A stretch of DNA of 64,000 nucleotides from Betaproteobacteria bacterium UKL13-2 (GCA_001602455.1 CP012157.1:1235733-1299732), one strand, 5' to 3'. Shown: positions 29,089 through 38,296, counted from the first letter of the stretch. Notes: generated by a model from the sequence alone, not told the origin. Made by a program: numbers and translations.

Positions 29089-29993
29089 CGCGCATTCGCC
29101 ACGCGGTCAGCGACTTCTGGCTTCTCGAACTGTTGGATAAACCAGCGCAGGGCGCGCCCGGTGCGGTTCGGTCGCCAAGCAACGCATCTGGCACCTGCGG
29201 CGCGGGGAAACTGCACTTCCATCGTTACCAAGTGTCCTGACGCAATTGCGGGCGCAGCCAGTATCGCTGGTAGAAACCCTACGCCTAGTCCAGCGACTTG
29301 TGCATCTAGTTTGTCCGCCATGCTTGCGACGGTGAGTACATCCTGCCCCGACAATAGGCCGACTGTTCGTGGCGGCATATCGCGTGATGTGTCGGCCACG
29401 CTGACGGCCCGATAGCGCGTGATGACTGATTCGGCCAAGGGCTGCGCTTCTTGCATGATGGGGTGAGAAGGTGTGACAGCGAACACCCATTCGAGGCGCG
29501 CCATTGGCAGCATCGCGTAGCCGCCGCCGGACGGTGCCTCCGCCGGTGCGCCAACGATGAAATCGGCTCGCCCCGACACGAGCGCGTCCCACGTTCCGCC
29601 GAGCACTTCAGACGATAGGCGGATTCGCGTGCCTGATTGCTCTTTCTCAAATTCGGCGACCAGATCAAACAGCGCACGGATCGGCGTAATGGTATCGACG
29701 GCGATACGCAACTCGGTCTCCCAGCCCTTCGCCACTTGTTGGATGCGACATTCGAGGTCGGCGGCAGCCTTGAGCAGGATGCGGCCTTCGTTTAGTAACT
29801 CGTGTCCCGCGGCCGTCAAGACGGCGCGGCGTCCCTCGCGGTTAAACAGTGTCAGGTTCAAATCGTTTTCCAACTGCTGGATGGTGTACGTCAATGCCGA
29901 TGGAACCCGGTGCAACTCGCTGGCGGCACGCGCAAACGATCCATTTCTCGCAATAGAATCAAGCACTTGGAGCGCATCTAGGGAAAGTCGCAT
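29085..29993 (-). CDS. LysR-family transcriptional regulator
   Basis: 302 aa. The N-terminal winged helix (LDALQVLDSIARNGSFARAASELHRVPSALTYTIQQLE, residues ~4-60) is followed by a periplasmic-binding-type effector domain. It is divergent from the pirin gene with a 173-bp gap, the classic layout in which a LysR protein controls its neighbour, and it overlaps gluQRS by four bases. The gap is AT-rich near the LysR start (GATTATTTATTCAAAAAATATG). Close relatives of pirin-linked LysR regulators respond to redox or aromatic signals, but the ligand here is unknown. Confidence 0.92.
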   Translation of the reverse strand: MRLSLDALQVLDSIARNGSFARAASELHRVPSALTYTIQQLENDLNLTLFNREGRRAVLTAAGHELLNEGRILLKAAADLECRIQQVAKGWETELRIAVDTITPIRALFDLVAEFEKEQSGTRIRLSSEVLGGTWDALVSGRADFIVGAPAEAPSGGGYAMLPMARLEWVFAVTPSHPIMQEAQPLAESVITRYRAVSVADTSRDMPPRTVGLLSGQDVLTVASMADKLDAQVAGLGVGFLPAILAAPAIASGHLVTMEVQFPRAAGARCVAWRPNRTGRALRWFIQQFEKPEVADRVANAR

Positions 29994-30166
29994 AGCGATG
30001 ATTATTTATTCAAAAAATATGAACTAAATACTCGAAATTATCCGCTTGCCTCGGCGATTATTCAAGCTCATATTAGCGCCACTGTTCAAAAACAAGTATT
30101 TTCCGAGGGAAATAGCCCGCCTATCGTCAGGTAGCGGGAAAGTCGAGAGAGTGGAAAGGGTTCAAA

Positions 30167-30871
30167 ATGATTGAAATTCGTCGAGCACAGGAGCGCGGTT
30201 ATGCCGATCACGGATGGCTAAAGAGCTTCCATAGTTTTTCGTTTGCGGACTACTACGACCCAAAATTCATGCACTTTGGCCCTCTGCGGGTGATCAACGA
30301 GGATCGTGTTGCGGCCGGAATGGGGTTTGGTACGCATGGCCATCGGGACATGGAAATTGTGAGTTATGTCCTCGACGGCGCACTGGCGCATAAAGACAGC
30401 ATGGGCAATGGCTCATCCATCCGGCCGGGTGATGTGCAGCGCATGAGTGCGGGCACCGGGGTGCAGCATTCTGAATTCAACCACGCGACGGATCAGACTA
30501 CGCACTTTTTGCAAATTTGGATTCAGCCGAATCAATTTGGCATTCCACCGTCCTACGAAGAGAAGCACTTCGACGAAAACGAAAAGCGCGGCCGCCTGCG
30601 CGTGGTCGCCTCGCCAGACGCAAGGGATGGTTCAGTCAAGCTTCATGCAGATGCCGTTCTCTACGCAGGCTTGTTCGACGGCGCGGAAAAGGCAGCGCTC
30701 ACAATTGCGACAGGGCGGCTGGCTTATGTTCATGTTGCAAGCGGTCGTGTGGTGGTCAATGGCCTGCCGCTCGTGGCCGGCGACGGGCTAAAGCTGGCTG
30801 AGGTGCCGACACTGACGGTCGAGGGCGGGCAGCAGGCGGAAGTCCTCGTGTTCGATTTGGCGAGCCAGTAG
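30167..30871 (+). CDS. pirin-family bicupin (YhhW-like)
   Basis: 234 aa with two cupin domains. The N-terminal metal site is visible as GTHGHRDMEIVSYVLDG and GTGVQHSEFNH, giving the His-His-His-Glu set expected of pirins. E. coli YhhW has quercetin 2,3-dioxygenase activity in vitro; the natural role in bacteria is unclear. It starts with ATG at 30167 after GGAAAGGGTTC. The yceI gene follows 16 bp later, so it heads a pirin-yceI-cytochrome b561-yceI group under possible LysR control. Confidence 0.93.
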   Translation: MIEIRRAQERGYADHGWLKSFHSFSFADYYDPKFMHFGPLRVINEDRVAAGMGFGTHGHRDMEIVSYVLDGALAHKDSMGNGSSIRPGDVQRMSAGTGVQHSEFNHATDQTTHFLQIWIQPNQFGIPPSYEEKHFDENEKRGRLRVVASPDARDGSVKLHADAVLYAGLFDGAEKAALTIATGRLAYVHVASGRVVVNGLPLVAGDGLKLAEVPTLTVEGGQQAEVLVFDLASQ

Positions 30872-30887
30872 CCTCAAGGAGTGATCG

Positions 30888-31616
30888 ATGCATACGCTAA
30901 CGAGATGGGTAGCCGGATGGGCAAGCGGATGGGCAAGCCGATGGGTCACCACGAGCGGCGCAAGATTCGTCGCGACGGCGCGGCTGCTGCTGTTGCTGCT
31001 ATTGCTGATAGCATCGCTCACGCTACCCGCCGCCATTGAGTCGACGTATGCGGCTGAGCTGCCGCTGAGTAAGGTTTTCTCTGACCAACCGGCGGGCGAA
31101 TATACGCTCGACCGTGCCCATGCGTCGGTCGTCTGGCGGGTCGCGCACATGGGGTTATCTCGATATACCGCACGCTTTGACAAGATGGATGGGAAGCTCG
31201 ATTTTCGGCCTGGTTCAGCGGCGTCATCGAGCGTTGAGTTCACCATTGAAACGCCATCGGTAAACACCGGGCTTGCGCCGTTCAATCGTCAACTGATGGA
31301 TGCCGACTGGTTCGATGGCGTGAAGCATCCCACCATCCGGTTTCGTTCAACCAAGATGGACGCGACTGGCGGGAATATGTACCGCCTGACCGGCGATCTC
31401 ACGCTGCGTGGCACGACCAAGCCGGTGGTATGGAATGTGACGTTTAACGGCGGGCTGTACAACAGTTTGATGCAGGGTCATGCCGTTGGATTTTCGGCGC
31501 GTACCACACTGAAGCGAAGCGAGTGGGGAATGACCAAATTGGTGCCCATGGTCGCCGACGAGGTTGAAGTGGAGGTCGAAGTTGAGTTTGTGAACCAAAA
31601 CAAACCAGTCGGTTGA
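30888..31616 (+). CDS. YceI-family periplasmic protein (first of three)
   Basis: 242 aa. The N-terminal ~55 residues hold a Trp/Gly-rich stretch (WVAGWASGWASRWV, from a short DNA repeat) and then a Leu-rich hydrophobic segment (LLLLLLLLIASLTLPAAI) acting as signal peptide or anchor. The YceI lipocalin-like domain follows: YTLDRAHASVVWRVAHMGLSRYTARFDKMDG, SVNTGLAPFNRQLMDADWFD and LTGDLTLRGTTKPVVW. YceI proteins bind long isoprenoid lipids such as polyprenyl-pyrophosphate or quinones. Co-operon with pirin, and followed by a cytochrome b561. Confidence 0.9.
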   Translation: MHTLTRWVAGWASGWASRWVTTSGARFVATARLLLLLLLLIASLTLPAAIESTYAAELPLSKVFSDQPAGEYTLDRAHASVVWRVAHMGLSRYTARFDKMDGKLDFRPGSAASSSVEFTIETPSVNTGLAPFNRQLMDADWFDGVKHPTIRFRSTKMDATGGNMYRLTGDLTLRGTTKPVVWNVTFNGGLYNSLMQGHAVGFSARTTLKRSEWGMTKLVPMVADEVEVEVEVEFVNQNKPVG

Positions 31617-31640
31617 GTGAAAAAAGATTAGAACAGTAGT

Positions 31641-31713
31641 GAATGGTGATGGTGAACGGTGGATGGTGATGGTGGATGGTGATGGTGGATGGTGGATGGT
31701 GGATGGTGGATGG
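31641..31713. repeat. GATGGT-rich tandem repeat
   Basis: An irregular array of GGATGGT, GATGGT and GGTGGAT units filling 73 of the 113 bp between the first yceI and the cytochrome b561 gene. It ends about 15 bp before the GTG start, so it covers the ribosome-binding region's upstream side. Confidence 0.85.
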
Positions 31714-31729
31714 CGAATAGGGGATCAAT

Positions 31730-32284
31730 GTGACGACAACAAATGATCGATACAGCGCAGTGGCGATTGCATTTCACTGGATACTCGCCATCATGATTAC
31801 GGCCTCGTTTGCCGTGGGGCTCTACATGGTTAGCCTGACCATGAGTCCATCGAGAATCAAGTTATACAACTGGCATAAGTGGGCAGGGATGACCATCTTG
31901 ACCCTCGCGGCGCTGCGCCTTTACTGGCGTCTCACGCATCGAGCACCGAGCCTGTCGGCGTCGATGCCACGGTGGCAAGCCTTCGCCGCACAGGCGACGC
32001 ATATTGCGCTCTATGTGTTGTTTTTTGCGGTACCACTCACGGGCTGGATGTATAGCTCGGCGGCGGGATTTCCAGTTGTTTGGTTCGGCTTGATTCCACT
32101 GCCGGATCTCGTTGGCAAGGATCGTGAGTTAGCCGAGTTGTTGAAACCGTTTCACTGGATGACGGCGTATGCCTTGGCGTCGCTGGTCGTGTTGCATATC
32201 TTGGCTGTGGTTAAGCACTTGGTGATGGACGATGACAATTTGCTCGGTCGTATGTTGCCTTCAATGAATGGAGAAAAATCATGA
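31730..32284 (+). CDS. cytochrome b561
   Basis: 184 aa, four membrane helices, from a GTG start. His residues expected to bind two b hemes occur as FHWILAIMITAS (helix 1), NWHKWAGMTIL (helix 2), THIALYVLFFAVPLTGWMYS (helix 3) and HILAVVKHL (helix 4). The family moves electrons from quinols across or within the inner membrane. It is flanked by yceI genes on both sides and overlaps the next by four bases, a recurrent pairing in proteobacteria that suggests YceI delivers or senses a quinone-like lipid. Confidence 0.94.
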   Translation: MTTTNDRYSAVAIAFHWILAIMITASFAVGLYMVSLTMSPSRIKLYNWHKWAGMTILTLAALRLYWRLTHRAPSLSASMPRWQAFAAQATHIALYVLFFAVPLTGWMYSSAAGFPVVWFGLIPLPDLVGKDRELAELLKPFHWMTAYALASLVVLHILAVVKHLVMDDDNLLGRMLPSMNGEKS

Positions 32285-32862
32285 ATCGCTTGAATGTAGA
32301 ACTAAAATTTACCGCCATGTTGCTGGCATTCGCGGCCGCGATACCGCTGACCGCGAGCGCCCAGCAAAAGTTGCTCCCCGCGCAAAGCGAGATCGCGTTT
32401 GTGAGCAAACAGTTCGGCGTGCCCGTTGGCGGCAAATTCAAGAAGTTTGATGCAGAGCTTGCATTTGATCCGAAAAAAGCTGACGCGGCGAGGGTGAGCT
32501 TCACCGTCGACTTGTTGAGTGCCGATATCGGCAATAACGAGACTGAGGCTGAACTGAAAAAGCCAGGCTGGTTTAATTCAGCCAAGGTTCCGCAAGCGAC
32601 ATTCACATCGACCAGCGTCAAGGCGCTCGGCGGCGGGAAGTTTGAATTTGCGGGCAAGCTCGCCATTAAAGGCATTTCGCAACCGGTCGTGGTGCCGGTC
32701 ACGTTGACGCAAAATTCAGGCGTGACTAAAGCGGTCGGTAGCTTCACGCTGAAACGACTGGATTTCAAGATTGGTGACGGCGAGTGGAACGATGTCTCGA
32801 TCGTTGCAAATGAGGTCGCGGTGAACGTCAAGTTAGCGCTAACAGGTATCGCACCGCTCTAG
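32281..32862 (+). CDS. YceI-family periplasmic protein (second)
   Basis: 193 aa with a classical signal peptide (MLLAFAAAIPLTASAQQ, cleavage after ASA). The lipocalin-like YceI domain covers the rest: LPAQSEIAFVSKQFGVPVGGKFKKFDAEL, ADIGNNETEAELKKPGWFNSAKVPQATF and KRLDFKIGDGEWNDVSIVANEV, which is the subclass with a W/GDGEW motif. Its ATG overlaps the cytochrome b561 stop, so they are co-translated. Distinct in sequence from the two neighbours, so the triplet is not a recent duplication. Confidence 0.92.
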   Translation: MNRLNVELKFTAMLLAFAAAIPLTASAQQKLLPAQSEIAFVSKQFGVPVGGKFKKFDAELAFDPKKADAARVSFTVDLLSADIGNNETEAELKKPGWFNSAKVPQATFTSTSVKALGGGKFEFAGKLAIKGISQPVVVPVTLTQNSGVTKAVGSFTLKRLDFKIGDGEWNDVSIVANEVAVNVKLALTGIAPL

Positions 32863-33085
32863 CGATTTTTTCTGACTGATCAAAGTAGCGCGTGCGGTGT
32901 TTGCCATGCGTGCGGGAGGAAGACGAACAATTGTCGTCCAATCGCTCGCTTGCGAACGCGCCTGCATGAAGTATTCAGGCTACAGGCAACGTGCCTCGAC
33001 GTGGCGGGTGAGCGATGAAGTATTCCGGCTAGTTTTTTGCAGTAACTTTTCTCAACATTGTTTCAATCTGATAAGGACGACGAAT

Positions 33086-33673
33086 ATGAAGCTTTCAACA
33101 ATTTCTATTGCAGCCGCTGCTGCTGTGATGAGCATCTGTGCAAGCTCGGTGGCATCCGCCCAATCGGCAACTTATGTCGTGGAACCAACGCATACGTTTG
33201 TGACGTGGGCGGCGAAGCATTTTGGGACATCCACCTCGCACGGCCGCTTCGACAAAAAGAGCGGCACCATCACCATCGACCGTAGCGCCAAGACCGGTAA
33301 AGCCGAAATCACCATCGATATGAAGTCGATGAATACAGGTGTGGCGGCGTTTGACAAACACTTGACCGGCGACGATTTTTTTGCCGCTGAGAAATTTCCC
33401 GAAGCCAAGTTTGTCGGTACCAGCTTCAAGTTTGACGGCGACAAGGTGACGGAAGTCACTGGTACATTGACGCTGCGCGGCAAAACCAACCCCGTCACGC
33501 TCAAATCGAATGGTTTTGGCTGTTATATCAGCCCATTTGTGAAACGTGAAGTGTGCGGCGGTGATTTTGAAACAACCATCACGCGTAGCCAATACGACAT
33601 GAGCTATGGCCTGCCAGGAATCCCTGATGCCATTCGTTTGAATATCCAAGTAGAAGCAATCAAGCAAGACTAA
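33086..33673 (+). CDS. YceI-family periplasmic protein (third)
   Basis: 195 aa. Signal peptide MKLSTISIAAAAAVMSICASSVASAQ, then the YceI domain: YVVEPTHTFVTWAAKHFGTSTSHGRFDKKSG, NTGVAAFDKHLTGDDFFAAEKFPEAKF, LTLRGKTNPV and a C-terminal SQYDMSYGLPGIPDAIRL. The ATG at 33086 has AAGGACG upstream; the frame is open further upstream, but this start gives the signal peptide. A 223-bp gap with family A end motifs separates it from the second yceI, so it likely has its own promoter. A terminator follows. Confidence 0.92.
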   Translation: MKLSTISIAAAAAVMSICASSVASAQSATYVVEPTHTFVTWAAKHFGTSTSHGRFDKKSGTITIDRSAKTGKAEITIDMKSMNTGVAAFDKHLTGDDFFAAEKFPEAKFVGTSFKFDGDKVTEVTGTLTLRGKTNPVTLKSNGFGCYISPFVKREVCGGDFETTITRSQYDMSYGLPGIPDAIRLNIQVEAIKQD

Positions 33674-33702
33674 TCATTTGCATCGCTAACTCAAAATGAT
33701 TT

Positions 33703-33746
33703 GCGGGTGACCGGTGGCACACCAGCCATCGTCGCCCGCGTTTTTC
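33703..33746 (+). terminator. Rho-independent terminator after the third yceI
   Basis: GCGGGTGAC pairs with GTCGCCCGC (nine pairs, one of them G-T) around an ACCGG-containing loop, and GTTTTTC follows. It ends 20 bp before the next gene's ATG. Confidence 0.7.
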
Positions 33747-33765
33747 TGAATCTCAAGGACCCAAT

Positions 33766-34350
33766 ATGTCGCAACCCATCATTGTCGCTTTCGCGGGCAG
33801 TAACCGGCAGGGCAGTTTGAATCGAGCCGCCTTGTCGCTCGCCGAGGCGGGCGCACGTCAAGCAGGCGCGCAAGTGCTGTCGATCAATCTGCGCGACTAC
33901 CCGATGCCTTTGTACGACGCCGAATTCCATCAAGCGAATGGCGTGCCCGAATCGGTACGGCAGATGCGCGAACTCCTCCGCCCAGCCGCAGCAATGTTGG
34001 TGGCAAGCCCAGAGTACAACTCGTCGATTACACCGCTGTTGAAGAACACGATTGATTGGCTGTCACAGTCGGTTGCGGATGGTGCGGGGGCAGGCGGCGG
34101 TCGTATGCCGTTCGACGGCAAAGTGGTTGGTCTGCTTGGTGCGTCAGTGGGGGGCTTCGGGGCCATTCGCGCGCTACCCCATGTTTCGTTTATTTTTTCC
34201 AACCTTGGCTCGATTGTTTTACCAGTCGTTGCGGTACCGGCAGCAGACAAACTTTTTCATGCGGATGGATCAATCGCCAATGAGCGTCAGGCGAGAGGTC
34301 TCGAAGATCTTGGTGTGCGCGTGGCAAAATTTGCTGCCGTGACGCGTTAA
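33766..34350 (+). CDS. NADPH-dependent FMN reductase
   Basis: 194 aa flavodoxin-like protein. The FMN phosphate loop is AGSNRQGSLNRAAL and the second signature is ASPEYNSSITPLLKNTIDWLS, both typical of the NADPH_FMN_red family (ChrR/YieF/SsuE relatives). Members reduce quinones, azo dyes or chromate in the cytoplasm using NAD(P)H; the natural substrate here cannot be read from sequence. Starts with ATG 20 bp after a terminator and is followed by the thioredoxin gene after 53 bp. Confidence 0.92.
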   Translation: MSQPIIVAFAGSNRQGSLNRAALSLAEAGARQAGAQVLSINLRDYPMPLYDAEFHQANGVPESVRQMRELLRPAAAMLVASPEYNSSITPLLKNTIDWLSQSVADGAGAGGGRMPFDGKVVGLLGASVGGFGAIRALPHVSFIFSNLGSIVLPVVAVPAADKLFHADGSIANERQARGLEDLGVRVAKFAAVTR

Positions 34351-34403
34351 GCTCTTGACTGGCGCGATCGACCGGCGGCATCCAAACAACGGAGGAGTAT
34401 TCA

Positions 34404-34760
34404 ATGGCTGTTCTTGAGCTGACAAAAGAAAATTTCAACGCGACCATTGAAGGCGGCAAGACGGTCATCATTGATTTCTGGGCTCCTTGGTGTGGCCCTT
34501 GCCGCGCATTTGCGCCCACTTTTGAAGCGGTATCGCAAGAATTTCCTGATGTGGTGTTCGCCAAAATCAATACCGAGGACGAGCAAGAGCTCGGTGCGGC
34601 ATTCAACATTCGATCCATCCCAACGTTGATGGTGTTTCGTGAACAAGTCGTGTTGTTCGCGGAAGCGGGAATGCTGCCGAAGTCGGCGCTCCAAGATATC
34701 GTTAAGAAATCGCTCGAGCTCGATATGGTGAAAGTCCATGCCGAAATTGCCGCGCAGTAG
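34404..34760 (+). CDS. thioredoxin-family protein
   Basis: 118 aa, one thioredoxin domain, cytoplasmic (no signal). The active site is WCGPC with cysteines at 30 and 33; cis-Pro occurs in IRSIPTLMVFRE. It differs from TrxA proper in the following segment (CRAFAPTFEAVSQEFPDVVFAKINTEDEQELGAAF), which matches the small thioredoxin-like group found beside redox enzymes. GGAGG lies before the start. The last codons and the TAG are in a sequence (CGCGCAGTAG) identical to the end of family B repeats, so the C-terminus may have been rewritten by repeat insertion. Confidence 0.93.
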   Translation: MAVLELTKENFNATIEGGKTVIIDFWAPWCGPCRAFAPTFEAVSQEFPDVVFAKINTEDEQELGAAFNIRSIPTLMVFREQVVLFAEAGMLPKSALQDIVKKSLELDMVKVHAEIAAQ

Positions 34761-34845
34761 GTTTTTAGAAGTTCCCGTTGCAGTAAACACCAGCAACGGC
34801 GGGCATTTACAGCCATAAATGCTTGGAAACGCCCGTCAATCGGCG
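34751..34845. repeat. family B end fragment joined to a family C hairpin
   Basis: GCGCAGTAGGTTTTTAGAAG and the following TTCCC match the end of the B element; the rest of B is missing. It runs directly into family C (GGCGGGCATTTACAGCC ... AAACGCCCGTCAAT). The gap 34761-35119 otherwise contains a family A copy and the short leader of putA, and no gene. Confidence 0.65.
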
Positions 34846-34945
34846 ACCTTCATTTTCAGCAAATTCTATTGACGCGGCAAATGAAATGCATGATTCGTCG
34901 CCGAATTGGAGTGCATCCTGCTTTGTACGCGACGCCACACACTCG

Positions 34946-35020
34946 CCTGAACATTTCATGGGGGCGCGTTCGAAAGCGGGTCAGTAGGTGAACGGCCGAC
35001 CCGTGACGTATTCAGGCTAG
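34946..35020. repeat. family A element, 75-bp copy
   Basis: Left end CCTGAACATTTCATGGGG followed by GCGCGTTCGAAAGCGG; right end GACGTATTCAGGCTAG. The left end and the adjoining GCGCGTTCGAAAGCG match the proS-side end of the 59.4-kb copy exactly. Lies 100 bp before putA. Confidence 0.75.
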
Positions 35021-35119
35021 TCACGGCGTCGAAGGCAGATGACATAATCTGACCTCGCTCCCTCTTTTTGCTCCCTCGCTCTTCACCCCAAGCAGCTCCA
35101 CGCTGCTCCTCTCGCTGCT

Positions 35120-38100
35120 ATGCGCAATTTGTCGGAATCGATTGTCCCTCCCCAGACCGGCACGGTGAACGCTGCTAATTTTTCGGCGCTCAGAACGTCG
35201 TTCCTTCTCGATGAACGTCAGGCGTTGTCTTGTTTGTTACGCTTGGCGCGAGTCGATGCGGCGATGAACGCACGAATTTCCGAGACGGCAACACAGCTCG
35301 TCAAGTCGGTTCGTGCTGAGCAACAATCCAACGCAGGGATGCAGTCATTCCTGACTCAATATGACCTCGGCTCGCAAGAGGGGGTGCTACTGATGTGCGT
35401 GGCTGAGGCGCTGTTGCGTATTCCCGACGCGGCAACGGCGGATAAGCTCATCCGCGACAAATTTGCGCAAGGTGATTGGCAAAAGCACTTAGGCGCGAGC
35501 GATTCGTTGCTCGTGAATGCGGGCACATGGGGAATGATGCTGACTGGCAAGTTGGTCACGGTCTCCCCGAAGGACGTGGCGGATATTGGCGGTTGGCTTG
35601 GGCGTATGGCTAACACGCTGGGTGAGCCGATTGTGCGCGCCGCATTGCGGCAGGGGATGCGTCTCATGGCGGAACAATTTGTCATGGGGCGTGACATCCA
35701 TGAAGCGCTAAAGCGTAGCGTGGCTGATGAGCAGACACACTACCGGCATTCGTTTGACATGCTGGGCGAAGCGGCGATGACTGCCGCTGACGCGGAGCGC
35801 TACTTCGATGCGTATCAGCGTGCTATTGAGGTGATCGGCACATATGTAAAGCCGGGGCAGTCGGTATTTGAAGCGCCGGGAATCTCCGTCAAACTTTCTG
35901 CACTCCACCCGCGCTATGACCTTGCCAACCAGTCTCGCGCGTTTGACGAAATGCTGCCGAAGCTGGTGACACTCGCTGAGATGGCGAGTGAGCGCGGCAT
36001 CGGACTCACGTTTGACGCCGAAGAAACCGAGCGGCTGGAAATTTCGCTGGCGTTGTTTCAGGCGGTGTTTGTGCTTCCGCAGTTCGAGCGCTACGAAGGT
36101 CTGGGACTCGCGGTGCAAGCCTATCAAAAGCGCGCACCGTTTGTCATCGACTGGCTCATCAATTTATCTGCGGAGAAGAAACGCCGCATCATGACGCGGC
36201 TAGTGAAGGGCGCATATTGGGATACCGAAATCAAGCGCGCGCAAATGCAGGGGCTGTCCGGTTACCCAGTCTTCACCAGAAAAGTGAATACCGATGTTTC
36301 CTACCTTGCATGTGCGGCGAAAATGCTCGCGGCTCCAGATGCATTTTTTTGCCAGTTTGCCACCCACAACGCCCACACGGTTGCGACAATTCTTGAGCGC
36401 ACCAAGGCGGTCAAGGGAAGCGAATTCGAATTTCAACGCCTGCACGGTATGGGTGTCGAGTTGTATGACGCCGTACACCGAAACTCAGGCGCAGTTTGCC
36501 GCGCCTATGCGCCAGTCGGAACACACGAAGATTTGCTCCCCTATCTTGTACGGCGTCTGCTTGAGAACGGTGCAAATTCGTCGTTTGTGAATCGCATCGC
36601 CGATCCTGCGGTTGCAATCGAAGATGTCGTTGCCGACCCCATCGCGGTATGTGATTCGAATGAACCAAAACACAATCCCAAGCTGCCCTTGCCGCAGGGG
36701 TTGTATTTGTCAACATCGCAAGTGTCCAAGGTGCCAAGAATGAATTCATTGGGCTTTAGTTTTGCCGATCAACCCTCCCTCGACCAACTCGATAAAGACA
36801 TGGCACCGGTGTTATGCAAGACGGATTGGTTGGCCCAGCCCATCATTGCGGGTAAGCCAGTTCGCGGCTTGGCAGAGCCTGTCATCAGTCCCGTTGATGG
36901 GGTGCGAATCGGTGTTGCCGAAGCCGCAGACAACAGCCTTGTCGGCTTGGCGCTCGACTTGGCAAAGCAGTGGCCTGGTCTTCCTGCGTCTGAGCGTGCG
37001 GCCGTTCTCGAAAGGGCGGCAGATCTGCTTGAAGCGCGTACGGCTTTCTACATCGCGCTGATGACCCGCGAGGCGGGCAAGACGCTTCCAGACGGACTTG
37101 GCGAGGTGCGCGAGGCAGTCGATTTTTGCCGCTACTACGCCCGGCAGTGCCGCACCAACTTTGCCGCGCCCGAGGCGTTGACGGGGCCGACGGGAGAATC
37201 CAACGAGCTTAGCCTGCATGGTCGTGGCACGTTTGTTTGTATCAGCCCGTGGAACTTCCCGTTGGCGATATTCTTGGGCCAGATTACCGCTGCCTTCGCA
37301 GCGGGCAATGCAGTAATCGCCAAACCCGCCGAGCAGACGCCGATTGTGGCATTTGAAGCGGTGAAGCTTTTGTTGGAGGCCGGTATGCCAGCCGCGGCGA
37401 TTGCGCTCTTGCCCGGGAAGGGGGAGATCATCGGTGCCGCCCTGGTAAGCGATCAGCGCGTCGACGGCATTGCGTTCACCGGAGGGACGAGCACGGCGCG
37501 TGCAATCAATCAGGCGTTGGCAAAACGGGAGGGCGCGATCATCCCGTTTATTGCCGAGACAGGCGGGCTCAACGCGATGATCGTCGATTCATCGGCATTG
37601 CCAGAGCAGGTGGTGAACGATGTCATGGCGTCTAGTTTCAACAGCGCCGGGCAGCGTTGCTCTGCGCTGCGTGTGTTGTGTGTGCAGCGCGATATCGCGC
37701 CTCGTATCGAGTCTTTGCTACAAGGTGCGATGAACGAGTTGCGCGTCGGCGACCCTGCAAAACTCACGACGGATGTCGGCCCGGTCATAGATCGTGATGC
37801 ATTTGAGATGCTGGTTGCGCATCGCGAATATTTAGCGCGAAACTTTGCCCAAGTCGGGCAGGTACAGTTGCCGAGCGACACGCCGAAGGGACACTACTTC
37901 GCCCCTTGTGCCTTTGTCATCCCTTCGCTTAGTACGTTAAAGACCGAAGTGTTTGGCCCGATCTTGCATATTGTTGAATTCGAGGCGGACGAGTTATTTG
38001 ACTTAGTCGAGGAGATCAATCGGTCCGGGTACGGACTGACGCTCGGAATTCACTCGCGAATTGAAGAGACGGTAGCCGAAATTCGGCGCCGGGCTAAGGT

Positions 38101-38296
38101 CGGCAATATCTATGTCAATAGGAACCAGATCGGAGCGGTGGTCGGGGTGCAACCGTTCGGAGGCGAAGGGCTATCGGGGACAGGCCCGAAGGCGGGTGGA
38201 CCGCATTACCTATTCCGGTTTGCGAGTGAACGAACATTTACCGTCAACACCGCTGCCGCGGGTGGTAACGCTGCGTTGATCGCATCGTCTGAATAG
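35120..38296 (+). CDS. putA: bifunctional proline dehydrogenase / glutamate semialdehyde dehydrogenase PutA
   Basis: 1058 aa. It oxidises proline to glutamate with FAD and NAD+, passing electrons to the quinone pool. The N-terminal helical arm is followed by the proline dehydrogenase barrel (residues ~180-480; DAEETERLEISL, RLVKGAYWDTEIKRAQ, YLVRRLLENGANSSFVNRI). The aldehyde dehydrogenase half (~570-1030) has the motifs FISPWNFPLAIF-type (CISPWNFPLAIFLGQ), FTGGTSTAR, catalytic Glu in AETGGLNAMIVD and catalytic Cys in NSAGQRCSALRV. There is no N-terminal ribbon-helix-helix and no extra C-terminal domain, so it is a minimal (type A) PutA that does not regulate its own gene. A family A end motif follows the stop. 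Confidence 0.96.
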   Translation: MRNLSESIVPPQTGTVNAANFSALRTSFLLDERQALSCLLRLARVDAAMNARISETATQLVKSVRAEQQSNAGMQSFLTQYDLGSQEGVLLMCVAEALLRIPDAATADKLIRDKFAQGDWQKHLGASDSLLVNAGTWGMMLTGKLVTVSPKDVADIGGWLGRMANTLGEPIVRAALRQGMRLMAEQFVMGRDIHEALKRSVADEQTHYRHSFDMLGEAAMTAADAERYFDAYQRAIEVIGTYVKPGQSVFEAPGISVKLSALHPRYDLANQSRAFDEMLPKLVTLAEMASERGIGLTFDAEETERLEISLALFQAVFVLPQFERYEGLGLAVQAYQKRAPFVIDWLINLSAEKKRRIMTRLVKGAYWDTEIKRAQMQGLSGYPVFTRKVNTDVSYLACAAKMLAAPDAFFCQFATHNAHTVATILERTKAVKGSEFEFQRLHGMGVELYDAVHRNSGAVCRAYAPVGTHEDLLPYLVRRLLENGANSSFVNRIADPAVAIEDVVADPIAVCDSNEPKHNPKLPLPQGLYLSTSQVSKVPRMNSLGFSFADQPSLDQLDKDMAPVLCKTDWLAQPIIAGKPVRGLAEPVISPVDGVRIGVAEAADNSLVGLALDLAKQWPGLPASERAAVLERAADLLEARTAFYIALMTREAGKTLPDGLGEVREAVDFCRYYARQCRTNFAAPEALTGPTGESNELSLHGRGTFVCISPWNFPLAIFLGQITAAFAAGNAVIAKPAEQTPIVAFEAVKLLLEAGMPAAAIALLPGKGEIIGAALVSDQRVDGIAFTGGTSTARAINQALAKREGAIIPFIAETGGLNAMIVDSSALPEQVVNDVMASSFNSAGQRCSALRVLCVQRDIAPRIESLLQGAMNELRVGDPAKLTTDVGPVIDRDAFEMLVAHREYLARNFAQVGQVQLPSDTPKGHYFAPCAFVIPSLSTLKTEVFGPILHIVEFEADELFDLVEEINRSGYGLTLGIHSRIEETVAEIRRRAKVGNIYVNRNQIGAVVGVQPFGGEGLSGTGPKAGGPHYLFRFASERTFTVNTAAAGGNAALIASSE

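Noticed and set aside
34761-35119. Possible riboswitch upstream of putA
   Set aside because: The structured parts are explained by family A, B and C repeats; no known riboswitch motif was recognised.
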